DNA from: Sphingomonas sp. CFBP 13720
Lineage (GTDB): Bacteria; Pseudomonadota; Alphaproteobacteria; Sphingomonadales; Sphingomonadaceae
Assembly (NCBI RefSeq): GCF_014842075.1
Contig: NZ_JACYVA010000003.1
Coordinates: forward strand, 124,001 to 188,000
Length of the DNA: 64,000 nt
Direction: 5' to 3'
Positions 35,713 to 44,287 of this stretch are shown here, piece after piece. The notes beneath the pieces were generated by a model. That model was not told the DNA's origin, ran no database searches, and saw only the letters and a list, made by a program, of their open reading frames with translations. The translations under genes and the position numbers were made by a program. The stretch's first letter is position 1. Every line of letters starts with the position of its first letter.

Positions 35713-36690
35713 ATGACACGTCCCGCAATATTGATGCCTGCACCGATGCCCGCCAGCGTGATTGCCGCGCTGGCGGCACGGTTCGACCTGCACCGCCTGT
35801 GGGAGCAGCCCGACGCTGACGCCTTTCTGCGGACGGTCGGCCCGCATATTCGCGGTCTGGCCGCCAACACGCTGGCCGGACGCATCGACGGCAGCCTGTT
35901 CGACCGGCTGCCCGCGCTGGAGATCGTCGCCAATTTCGGTGTCGGCTACGACAATGTCGACGCGGCGGACGCTGCCGCGCGGGGGATCGTCGTCACCAAC
36001 ACGCCCGGCGTGCTGGACGAAGAGGTCGCCGATCTCGCTGTGGGGCTGCTGCTCGCCACGGTGCGGCAGATTCCGCAGGCCGACCGGCACCTGCGCGAGG
36101 GTCGCTGGCCTGCCGGCCCCTTCCCGCTGTCGCCCACGCTGCGCGGTCGCCGGATCGGGATCGTCGGCCTGGGCGCGATCGGCAAGGCCGTGGCGCGACG
36201 GCTGGAGGGGTTCGACGTGCCGATCGCCTATCACGGCCGCTCGCGCCAGCCCGACGTCCGCTACGACTATCATGAGAACGTGGTCGCGTTGGCGGCGGCG
36301 TGCGACGTGTTGATCGCGGTCGTGCCGGGCGGCGCGGCGACACGCCACATGATCGATGCGGACGTGCTTGCCGCGTTGGGACCGGACGGCATCCTCATCA
36401 ACGTCGCGCGCGGCAGCGTGGTGGACGAAACCGCGTTGATCGCCGCGTTGCAGGCGGGAACGATCCTCGGTGCCGGTCTGGACGTGTTCGAACACGAACC
36501 GGACGTACCCGCAGCGTTGCTGCCGCTGCCCAATGTCGTGCTGTTGCCGCATATCGGATCGGCATCGCAGCGGACGCGGGAAGCGATGGGGCAACTGGTC
36601 GTCGACAATCTGGCCGCGTGGTTCAACGACGGCCGTGCAATCACGCCCGTCCCGGAAAGCGCGAACATCCCGGCACGATCAACGGGTTGA
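35713..36690 (+). CDS. D-2-hydroxyacid dehydrogenase (GhrB-like)
   Basis: Probably reduces glyoxylate, hydroxypyruvate or another 2-oxo acid with NAD(P)H. The 325 residues run from the ATG at 35713. The Rossmann motif is RRIGIVGLGAIGKAVARRLE (G-x-G-x-x-G), and the substrate loop is VANFGVGYDNVDAADAAARG. The catalytic triad is the Arg of LINVARGSVVDE, the Glu of LDVFEHEPD and the His of LLPHIGSAS. It lies 61 bases before the GH16 gene. The exact substrate cannot be read from the sequence. Confidence 0.9.
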   Translation: MTRPAILMPAPMPASVIAALAARFDLHRLWEQPDADAFLRTVGPHIRGLAANTLAGRIDGSLFDRLPALEIVANFGVGYDNVDAADAAARGIVVTNTPGVLDEEVADLAVGLLLATVRQIPQADRHLREGRWPAGPFPLSPTLRGRRIGIVGLGAIGKAVARRLEGFDVPIAYHGRSRQPDVRYDYHENVVALAAACDVLIAVVPGGAATRHMIDADVLAALGPDGILINVARGSVVDETALIAALQAGTILGAGLDVFEHEPDVPAALLPLPNVVLLPHIGSASQRTREAMGQLVVDNLAAWFNDGRAITPVPESANIPARSTG

Positions 36691-36751
36691 CGCCCTGCCC
36701 GACCCGCAGGCAGACCATCGTGCAAACGCTGGCGGAACAGGGATCGGCGAC

Positions 36752-37645
36752 ATGAAGAGGATTTCGTTCACGGCGCTGCTGCTGGCGGGAGCGTGCACCG
36801 CGCCCTCCCCGCCGACGGTTCCGTCCGGTACGGCCGTTCCGGCAACGGCGACGGCGGTGGCGCCCGCCTCGCTCGGCGCGAACAACTACCGCGTCGATGT
36901 GCCGATGGCCGCGCCTGCGCGAACGCCCGGCTTTGCCGACGAATTTGACGGCCCGGCGATCGATACCGCCGCATGGCGGTTCGACACCGCGCGCAACAAA
37001 CAGGGCTGGGCCAACAACGAACTGCAATATTACGCCGCCGACCGGGCCGACAACGCCCGGATCGTCGATGGCATATTGACGATCGAGGCGCGGCACGAAG
37101 CATTGAAGGACCGGGCCGACTGGGGCGGACAGGGCTATTCGTCGGCCAAACTCGTCACGCGCCGTTCGCTAGGCTACGGTTTCTACGAAATCCGCGCGCA
37201 ATTGCCGTGCGGTCGCGGCATCTGGCCCGCGATCTGGATGCTGCCGCAGGGCGGGACGTGGCCCGATCAGGGCGAGATCGACATCATGGAAATGGTCGGA
37301 TGGAACCCGGGGGTGGTGCTGGGCACGCTTCATACCGGCGCGTTCAATCACGCCCGGGGAACGCAGCGCGGCGCGGAGATCGGCGTCCCCGAAGCATGCC
37401 GCCGCATGCACCGCTATCAACTCGACTGGCAGCCCGACGTCATCACGGTGGGCGTCGACGGGCGAGGTTTCATGCAGGTGCGGAACGATCAACCGGGCGG
37501 AGCGGCGGCATGGCCGTTCACGCGGCCGTTCGACCTGATCCTGAACGTCGCGGTCGGCGGCGACTGGGGCGGACAGCGCGGCATCGACGACACGGCGTTC
37601 CCGCAGGCGATGACCGTCGATTACGTGCGCCACTGGCCGAAGTAA
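36752..37645 (+). CDS. Glycoside hydrolase family 16 (beta-glucanase-like)
   Basis: A secreted or lipid-anchored endo-beta-glucanase-type enzyme of 297 residues. The signal ends in a lipobox (LLLAGAC, Cys15). The catalytic motif is GEIDIMEMVG, with nucleophile Glu175, Asp177 and acid/base Glu180. GIWPAIWMLP and LHTGAFNH complete the jelly-roll core, and the protein ends AMTVDYVRHWPK. Laminarin or mixed-linkage glucan is the usual substrate. It is located directly upstream of the TonB receptor/halogenase unit, so it may supply oligosaccharides for it. Confidence 0.92.
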   Translation: MKRISFTALLLAGACTAPSPPTVPSGTAVPATATAVAPASLGANNYRVDVPMAAPARTPGFADEFDGPAIDTAAWRFDTARNKQGWANNELQYYAADRADNARIVDGILTIEARHEALKDRADWGGQGYSSAKLVTRRSLGYGFYEIRAQLPCGRGIWPAIWMLPQGGTWPDQGEIDIMEMVGWNPGVVLGTLHTGAFNHARGTQRGAEIGVPEACRRMHRYQLDWQPDVITVGVDGRGFMQVRNDQPGGAAAWPFTRPFDLILNVAVGGDWGGQRGIDDTAFPQAMTVDYVRHWPK

Positions 37646-37972
37646 CCGACCGGGCAGTTGCGTTTCATCGCCGGCGGGCGACGGCTCGTCTACCCCGACG
37701 GCCCATATGCGTTCCCGTGTCGGAAGCCGCATCGCTGCCCGCACCTGGCCGGCCGGTTGCGCCGACGACATTGCGCGCCGGCATCGGCAACATTCCCAGA
37801 GAATCCATTGCGGGCGCATCGCGCCTGCCATCCGCTGTGGCCGCGCTACATCATGGAATGATAATGTTCACATTTACATTTCCCGCTGCTTGACAGCGCC
37901 CGGAGCGACCGTCAGGTGAACGTTATCAAAAATGCGCCGCGATAGAATGGCGCGTATAACGGGAGGATCTGA
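37646..37972 (+). other. Intergenic control region upstream of the TonB receptor/halogenase unit
   Basis: These 327 bases carry no credible gene. The first 200 are GC-rich with no motif that I recognise. From about 37855 the sequence becomes AT-richer and holds the inverted operator-like pair and a TTGACA (37890-37895) without a properly spaced -10. A strong GGGAGGA (37961-37967) lies five bases before the receptor ATG. Confidence 0.7.
37859..37928 (+). promoter_or_regulatory. Pair of 13-bp inverted operator-like sites
   Basis: TGATAATGTTCAC at 37859-37871 is the reverse complement, with one mismatch, of GTGAACGTTATCA at 37916-37928. The 44 bases between them include TTGACA. The second site has the AACGTT core common in LacI-family operators, and a LacI-type regulator is the last gene of the unit. 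A looped or two-site repressor arrangement is the natural reading. Confidence 0.6.
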
Positions 37973-40900
37973 ATGCGCGGATATACCGGTCGCACCGTCT
38001 CGCGCCTCGTACTCGGGGCATCGACCATCGCACTGGCCAGCGTGCCCGGCATCGTACAGGCACAGGATGCCGCAGCGACGCTGGGCGCACCCGGCCCGGC
38101 CGAAACGCAGGACACTGCGCCCGAGGAAGACGGCGGCGACATCGTGGTCACCGGTATCCGCGCCAGCCTGCGCGACGCGCTGAACACCAAACGCAACGCA
38201 CAAGGTGTCGTCGACGCCATTTCGGCCGAGGATATCGGCAAGTTCCCCGACACGAACCTCGCCGAATCGCTGCAGCGGATCACCGGCGTGTCGATCGACC
38301 GGCAGAACGGCGAAGGCTCGACCGTCACGGTGCGCGGCTTCGGCCCCGAATATAATCTCGTCGTCCTGAACGGACGGCAGTTGCCGACCTCGTCGCTGGG
38401 TGACGGCGCCAGCCCGCCCGCGTCGCGTTCGTTCGATTTCGCCAACCTCGCGTCCGAAGGGATCGCCGGGGTCGAGGTGTACAAGACCGGCCGCGCCGCC
38501 GTGCCGTCGGGCGGCATCGGGTCGACGATCAATATCAAGACGCCGCGTCCACTCGACCGGCCCGGCCTGCGCGGATCCCTCGCCGCGCGCGGCGTGCTCG
38601 ATTCGTCGCAGAACGGCAAGGACCAGATCACGCCGGAAGTGTCGGGCGTGTTCAGCGCGACCTTCGGCGACGACGACCAGTTCGGCTTCCTCGTTTCCGG
38701 CGTGTACCAGAAGCGCAACGCCAGCGTGAACACCGGTTCGGTCGGGTTCGGCAACGCGTTCCTCGGCACCGAGAACGACTGGGGCACGCTGGGACCGGAG
38801 GGTCCGAACGTCGTCAACCGCCCCGGCCCGACCGACGTGTACGAAGTCCCGCAAAGCGCGGCATACAACCTGACCGATATCGAGCGCGAGCGAATCAACG
38901 GACAGGTCGTGTTGCAGTATCGCCCGATCGATTCGCTGACCGCGACGGTCGATTTCACCTATTCGCGCAACAAGGTGGAAGCACGCGACAGCAGCGTCGG
39001 CATCTGGTTCAACTTCGGCGACACGTCGACCGAATGGACCGACGGTCCCGCGGCCGGCCCGGTTTTCTACACGGAGCGTTTCGGCCCCGGCAAGGATCTG
39101 TCGTACAGCGGATCGCTGACCGCCAATGTCAGCGAGAACAAGTCGTTGGGCGGCAACCTGACCTGGGACGCGCCGGGCGGCGTCCGGGTATCGCTCGACG
39201 CGCATCATTCGACCGCAGAATCGCGGCCATCGAACCGCTTCGGGACCAGCACGTCGGTCGGATCGGCGATCTTCGGCGTGGCGTCGCAAACGGTGAATTT
39301 CACCCGCGACCTGCCGATCCTGTCCTATGTCATGCAGCCGGGCGTCGACGCGCTGAACCCCGCGCTGATCAACGCGACCGGCAACTCGTTCCGCAACGCG
39401 TATTTCCGCGACGAAATCAACCAGGTGCAGCTGACCGGTCGCTACGATCATGACGGCAGCTTCCTCGATTCGATCGACGTCGGCTTCTCGTACGTCCACA
39501 ACAAGGTGCGGTCGGCCTACGGCTTCCTTCAGAACGATACGTGGGGCGGCCTCGGCACGCCGGGCGACCTGCCCGACGACCTGTTCGAAATGGTATCGCT
39601 GCCCGACAAGTTCGAAGGGGTGAAGGGCGCGCAGGACGGCATCATCCCGTCCTATTACCGCTTCAATTTCGAACGGATGGTCGACATTCTCGACCAGCGT
39701 TTCGGCATTTGCGGCGGCGACGGCAATTGCCTGGCATCGTTCGACACCGATCGGCGCATCACCGAACAGACGATTTCACCGTTCATCCAGGTCAACAACA
39801 GTTTCGACCTACTGGGCCGCCGGTCGCACCTGATCGCGGGCGTCCGGTACGACCAGACCACCGTCACCTCCGCATCGCTGACGCCGATCCCCGTCGGCGC
39901 GGCATGGGTCGCGACCGGCGAGTTCAACATCATCTATTCGGCTGAAAGCGATTTCCTGCCGAACAAGGGAAGTTACGACAACTGGTTGCCCGCGATCGAT
40001 TTCGACATCGAAGTGATCGACAATGTGAAGCTGCGCGCATCGTACAGCCACACGATCACCCGCGCGGACTATAACAGCCTTCAGGGCGGGCTGACGCTCA
40101 ACCGTCAGTTCGGTATCGCGGGCGGCGGCGGGTTGCAGGGCAATCCGAACCTGATCCCGTTCCTGTCGAAGAATATCGATCTGTCGGCGGAATGGTATTA
40201 CAGCCCGACCAGCTATGTCTCCGCCGGTTATTTCCGCAAGAAGGTCGGCAACTTCATCAATTCGCAGGAGGTCGAACGCTCCGCCTTCGATCTGCGCAAT
40301 CCGGCCGATGGTCCGCGTTTCCGCGCGGCGCAGGCGGCGCTGGGCGGGACGATCGATACCGCGCGCATCCGCGATTACATCCTGCGCAACTTCACCAATG
40401 GCGTCGAGGTGGCGCGCAATGCGCAGGGTCAGCCGATCCTCGACACCAACGGCTATTACACCGGGCGCGTCATCGGCCTGCCGGAAGACGGGCTGGTCGA
40501 CTTCCGCGTCGGCACGCCGTTCAATTCGGACCAGACCGCGACGATCGACGGCTTCGAATTCGCGATCCAGCACAGCTTCTGGAACACCGGGTTCGGCGCG
40601 ACCCTGAATTACACGATCGTCCGGGGCGACGCGACGTTCGACAATGCGCTCGATCCCAATGTCGGCCAGTTCGCGCTGGCGGGGCTGAGCGACAGTGCGA
40701 ACGCCGTGCTGTTCTATGACAAGTTCGGGTTGCAGGGGCGCGTCGCGTACAACTGGCGCGACGAATTCTATGCCGGCGGCAATCCAAACCCGCTCTACGT
40801 CGAAGCCTATGGCCAGGTCGACGCCAGCATCAGCTACGAATTCCGCAAGGGGCTGAGCGTGTTCGGCGAAGGCATCAACCTGACCGGCGAAGGGCGGCGC

Positions 40901-40984
40901 GGACACCGGCGGAACGATAATTTCGTGACCTTCTCGCAACCCGGGTTCGCGCGCTACATGGGCGGGGTCCGGTTCAGCTTCTGA
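37973..40984 (+). CDS. Large TonB-dependent receptor (carbohydrate-type)
   Basis: A 1003-residue outer-membrane importer. It has a signal peptide ending VQAQDAAAT (about residue 37). The plug contains IVVTGIRASLRDALNTKRNA, EDIGKFPDTNLAESLQRITG and VTVRGFGPEYNLVVLNGRQ. The long beta-barrel ends with the terminal Phe of YMGGVRFSF. No separate TonB-box extension or signalling domain is seen. Size and plug match the carbohydrate-uptake receptors of Caulobacter, Xanthomonas and sphingomonads. It leads a rightward unit with two halogenases, SapC, a JmjC protein and a LacI regulator. Confidence 0.95.
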   Translation: MRGYTGRTVSRLVLGASTIALASVPGIVQAQDAAATLGAPGPAETQDTAPEEDGGDIVVTGIRASLRDALNTKRNAQGVVDAISAEDIGKFPDTNLAESLQRITGVSIDRQNGEGSTVTVRGFGPEYNLVVLNGRQLPTSSLGDGASPPASRSFDFANLASEGIAGVEVYKTGRAAVPSGGIGSTINIKTPRPLDRPGLRGSLAARGVLDSSQNGKDQITPEVSGVFSATFGDDDQFGFLVSGVYQKRNASVNTGSVGFGNAFLGTENDWGTLGPEGPNVVNRPGPTDVYEVPQSAAYNLTDIERERINGQVVLQYRPIDSLTATVDFTYSRNKVEARDSSVGIWFNFGDTSTEWTDGPAAGPVFYTERFGPGKDLSYSGSLTANVSENKSLGGNLTWDAPGGVRVSLDAHHSTAESRPSNRFGTSTSVGSAIFGVASQTVNFTRDLPILSYVMQPGVDALNPALINATGNSFRNAYFRDEINQVQLTGRYDHDGSFLDSIDVGFSYVHNKVRSAYGFLQNDTWGGLGTPGDLPDDLFEMVSLPDKFEGVKGAQDGIIPSYYRFNFERMVDILDQRFGICGGDGNCLASFDTDRRITEQTISPFIQVNNSFDLLGRRSHLIAGVRYDQTTVTSASLTPIPVGAAWVATGEFNIIYSAESDFLPNKGSYDNWLPAIDFDIEVIDNVKLRASYSHTITRADYNSLQGGLTLNRQFGIAGGGGLQGNPNLIPFLSKNIDLSAEWYYSPTSYVSAGYFRKKVGNFINSQEVERSAFDLRNPADGPRFRAAQAALGGTIDTARIRDYILRNFTNGVEVARNAQGQPILDTNGYYTGRVIGLPEDGLVDFRVGTPFNSDQTATIDGFEFAIQHSFWNTGFGATLNYTIVRGDATFDNALDPNVGQFALAGLSDSANAVLFYDKFGLQGRVAYNWRDEFYAGGNPNPLYVEAYGQVDASISYEFRKGLSVFGEGINLTGEGRRGHRRNDNFVTFSQPGFARYMGGVRFSF

Positions 40985-41012
40985 ACCGGCGAAACGGGGA
41001 AACGGACCGGCG

Positions 41013-42557
41013 GTGGCGGAACGGACGGAACGGATCGTGGTGGTCGGCGGCGGGACCGCCGGGTGGCTGGCGGCGTGCCGGATCGCCGCCGCCGCGCCGT
41101 CGCTGTCGGTCACGCTGATCGAATCGCCCGACGTGCCCGTCATCGGCGTCGGTGAGGGGACATGGCCGACGATGCGCGCCACGCTGTCACGCATCGGCAT
41201 CGGCGAGGCCGAGTTCCTGACCGCGTGCGACGCCAGCTTCAAACAGGGGTCGCGCTTCGACGGATGGCGGACCGGCGCACCTGCCGACCGGTATTACCAT
41301 CCCTTCACCGCCCCGGCGGACGTCGCGCCGACGGATCTGGCGCGGTTGTGGAACCCGCGACAGGGGGCGTTTGCCGAGCGGGTGGGTGTGCAGCCGCACG
41401 TCTGCGCCGACGACCTTGCACCGCGTCAGCCGGCGATGGGCGACTATGCCGGCGTGCTCAACTACGCCTACCACCTCGACGCGACGAAGCTGGCCGCGCT
41501 GCTGCGCCGGACCGCGACCGACCGGCTGGGCGTCGTCCACCTTTGCGACCATGTGACCGGCGTGGAGGCGGCAGACAATGGCGACATCGCGGCGGTCGTC
41601 ACCCGCGCATCGGGCCGGATCGCGGGCGACCTGTTCCTCGATTGCACCGGCCATGCCGCGCTGCTGATCGGCGGCCATTACGACGTGGCCGTCATCGACC
41701 GCACCGACATCCTGTTCAACGACCGCGCGCTGGCGGTGCAGGTGCCGGTCGCACCAGACAGCCCGATCGCGTCGCAGACCAACGCCACCGCGCACGATGC
41801 CGGATGGATCTGGGACATCGGCCTGCCGCATCGCCGTGGCATCGGCTGCGTCTATGCCAGCGCGTTCGCGAGCGAGGATGAGGCGGCGGCGACGCTGACC
41901 GGCTATCTGCGCCGCACCGCGCCGGACGTCGACGCGGCATCGCTCCGGTTTCGCCCGCTGCGCTTTCGATCCGCGCATCGCGAGCGGTTCTGGCAGGGCA
42001 ACTGCCTCGCGATCGGTCTGTCGGCCGGATTCCTCGAACCGCTGGAGGCATCGGCGATCGTGCTGATCGAGATGTCGATCGATGCGCTGCTCGACGGGTT
42101 CCCTGCGGATCGCGGCGCGATGGACCTGCACGCCCGGCGGTTCAATACGCTGTTCCGGTATCGATGGGACCGGATCGTCGATTTCCTGAAGCTTCATTAT
42201 GTCCCGAGCCGGCGCGACCAGCCCTATTGGCGGGCGCATCGCGCTCCGGCATCGATTCCCGACCGGTTGCGCGAGTTGCTGGCGTTGTGGCGGAAGCAGG
42301 CGCCCTCCCCCGCAGACCTGAACCATGCGCACGAGATTTTCCCTGCCGCCAGCTACCAATATGTTCTGTACGGCATGGGGGTCGCGCCGCCCCCGCCGGG
42401 AGTGGTACGCAGCGGCAGGCAGGACGCCGGCCTTGCCGCGCTGCATCAGGTGGCGCAGCGCGCGCGGGTGCTGACGGCGAGCCTGCCGACCAACCGTGCC
42501 TGTCTGAACGCCATGCGCGTTCCCGATCCCGTTGTGCAAAAGGCCCTTCATGTCTGA
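41013..42557 (+). CDS. Flavin-dependent tryptophan-halogenase-family protein 1
   Basis: A 514-residue member of the FAD halogenase family, starting at GTG 41013. FAD-binding GGGTAGW is at residues 12-18 and GVGEGTWPT at 45-53. The catalytic Lys is Lys77 (ASFKQGS) and the conserved Trp motif is WIWDIG (265-270). Glu345 in PLEASAI corresponds to PrnA Glu346. The residue after it is Ala where PrnA and halogenase 2 have Ser, so the halide pocket may differ. Related enzymes in such loci (BrvH, Xcc4156) brominate indole in vitro; the natural substrate is unknown. Confidence 0.9.
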   Translation: MAERTERIVVVGGGTAGWLAACRIAAAAPSLSVTLIESPDVPVIGVGEGTWPTMRATLSRIGIGEAEFLTACDASFKQGSRFDGWRTGAPADRYYHPFTAPADVAPTDLARLWNPRQGAFAERVGVQPHVCADDLAPRQPAMGDYAGVLNYAYHLDATKLAALLRRTATDRLGVVHLCDHVTGVEAADNGDIAAVVTRASGRIAGDLFLDCTGHAALLIGGHYDVAVIDRTDILFNDRALAVQVPVAPDSPIASQTNATAHDAGWIWDIGLPHRRGIGCVYASAFASEDEAAATLTGYLRRTAPDVDAASLRFRPLRFRSAHRERFWQGNCLAIGLSAGFLEPLEASAIVLIEMSIDALLDGFPADRGAMDLHARRFNTLFRYRWDRIVDFLKLHYVPSRRDQPYWRAHRAPASIPDRLRELLALWRKQAPSPADLNHAHEIFPAASYQYVLYGMGVAPPPPGVVRSGRQDAGLAALHQVAQRARVLTASLPTNRACLNAMRVPDPVVQKALHV

Positions 42558-43263
42558 CCATGTGCTGCTGAACGTCGAGGCGCATCGCGACCTGCGCATC
42601 CGGCGCGAACGCTCCGTCGCGATGGGCGACGGCGTGATGACCGCGCTGATCGTCCCCGACGAGTTCCGCCGGGTGCAGGGCGACTATCCGATCCTGTTCC
42701 GTCAGAACCGCGAACGCGACGGCTTCGTCGCGCTGGCGCTGTTCGGGTTCGACGCGGGCGAGAACCTGTTCCTTGCCGACGATCGCTGGGACGCGACCTG
42801 TCTGCCACTGTCGATCGATATCCAGCCGTTCCTGATGAGCGGCGCGGCCGATGCCAACACCGCGCGCAAGGCGGTGGTCGACATGGCCAGCCCGCGCATC
42901 GCCGGCGACGACGGCGTGCGCGTGTTCGATCGCGACGGTCGCCCGACCCCCTATCTGGAAACGATCCTCGAACGGCTGGGCGCGCTCGACACCGGCTATC
43001 GCGCGGCGGCGGGCTTCTTCGCCGCGCTGGAGCGATACGCGCTGATCGAACCGTTCACGCTGGAAGTCACGCTGGACGACGGATCGACCAACCGTCTGGT
43101 CGGATTCCATACGATCGCCGAGGATCGGTTGCGCGAACTGGACGCCGCGACGCTGGGAATGTTGCACCGTGACGGACACCTGCTGCCGATCTTCATGGCG
43201 GTCGCGTCGCTGGCCAACCTGCCTGCGCTGATCGCGCGCAAGAACCGGCTGCGTCGTGGCTGA
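42550..43263 (+). CDS. SapC-family protein
   Basis: A 237-residue cytoplasmic protein of the SapC family, named after a gene near Campylobacter S-layer export; its biochemical role is unknown. Family features are the N-terminal HRDLRIRRERSVAMGD, VPDEFRRVQGDYPILFRQN, LPLSIDIQPFLMSGA and the C-terminal HRDGHLLPIFMAVASLANLP. It overlaps both the halogenase upstream (8 bases) and the cupin gene downstream (8 bases). That tight coupling implies that these proteins are needed in fixed proportion. Confidence 0.88.
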   Translation: MSDHVLLNVEAHRDLRIRRERSVAMGDGVMTALIVPDEFRRVQGDYPILFRQNRERDGFVALALFGFDAGENLFLADDRWDATCLPLSIDIQPFLMSGAADANTARKAVVDMASPRIAGDDGVRVFDRDGRPTPYLETILERLGALDTGYRAAAGFFAALERYALIEPFTLEVTLDDGSTNRLVGFHTIAEDRLRELDAATLGMLHRDGHLLPIFMAVASLANLPALIARKNRLRRG

Positions 43264-44287
43264 CGCCGATCCCGGCATCTTCGGGACGATGGCACGGGTG
43301 CCGGAAGTGCGCGTCACCGACGCCGCCGATCTCGACCGTCATCTGAGCGAAGCCGACGGGCCGTTCGTTGTCCGGGGCCTGATCGCCGACTGGCCGCTGG
43401 TACAGGCGGGCCGGCGCGGTGCGAAGGACGCGCGCGCGTATCTGGCGGGGGTCGCGCACGACGTGCCGTTCGCCGTTTCCGTCGGCAATCCCGGCACCGG
43501 CGGGCGGCTGTTCTACGACGATGCGATGCGGATGAACTTTGCGATGGCGCGCGCGAAGCTGCCCGAAATCTTCGCACAGATCGATCGCGAGGAAGACACG
43601 GACGATCCGCGTCCGATCTATCTGGCATCGATCGACGTGCGCGGCTTTTTTGACGGATTGCACGAAGCGAACAACGTCGATCTGACCGGTCGCGACGCGC
43701 TGGCCAGCATCTGGATTGGCACGCGCACCCGCATCGCCGCACATAACGACCAGCCCGACAATCTGGCGTGCGTCGCGGCGGGGCGACGGCGCTTCACGCT
43801 GTTTCCGCCCGACCAGTTCCGCAACCTGTATCTGGGACCGGTCGACAACACCCCGGCGGGGCGCGCGGTGTCGATGGTGGATTTCCATGCGCCCGACCTT
43901 GCGCGCCATCCCCGCTTCGCCGACGCGCTGGACCATGGGCTGGTCGCCGAACTGGACGCGGGGGACGCGATCCACATTCCCGCGCTGTGGTGGCACCATG
44001 TCGAGGGGCTGGCGGCGTTCAACGTGCTGGTGAATTACTGGTGGCGCACGACGCCGCGCTGGCTGGGCCAGCCGCAGGACGCGCTGAACCACGCGATCCT
44101 TGCCGTGCGCGACCTGCCCGCCGATCAGAAACGATACTGGCGGCAATTGTTCGATCATTACGTGTTCGACGAAGGCGACGCGGTGACCGCGCATCTGGCG
44201 GAGGGTGGACGCGGCGTGCTCGACCCGCTGACGCCCGACACCGCCGACCGCCTGCGCGGCTATCTGTTGCGGCAGTTGAGCCGATGA
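43256..44287 (+). CDS. JmjC/cupin-like Fe(II), 2-oxoglutarate dioxygenase
   Basis: A 343-residue protein starting at GTG 43256. The double-stranded beta-helix carries the metal ligands in AAHNDQPDN (His163, Asp165) and in LWWHHVEGL (His247 or His248). GRRRFTLFPPDQFRNLYLG is the turn typical of FIH-type (cupin_8) proteins, whose members hydroxylate proteins or small molecules. The N-terminus GPFVVRGLIADWPLV is the usual cupin_8 entry strand. It is coupled by overlap to sapC and to the second halogenase. The substrate is not known. Confidence 0.88.
   Translation: MADADPGIFGTMARVPEVRVTDAADLDRHLSEADGPFVVRGLIADWPLVQAGRRGAKDARAYLAGVAHDVPFAVSVGNPGTGGRLFYDDAMRMNFAMARAKLPEIFAQIDREEDTDDPRPIYLASIDVRGFFDGLHEANNVDLTGRDALASIWIGTRTRIAAHNDQPDNLACVAAGRRRFTLFPPDQFRNLYLGPVDNTPAGRAVSMVDFHAPDLARHPRFADALDHGLVAELDAGDAIHIPALWWHHVEGLAAFNVLVNYWWRTTPRWLGQPQDALNHAILAVRDLPADQKRYWRQLFDHYVFDEGDAVTAHLAEGGRGVLDPLTPDTADRLRGYLLRQLSR

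Noticed and set aside
37890..37895. TTGACA as a -35 box for the TonB receptor
   Set aside because: No -10-like hexamer occurs 16-18 bases downstream, so I do not call a sigma-70 promoter there.
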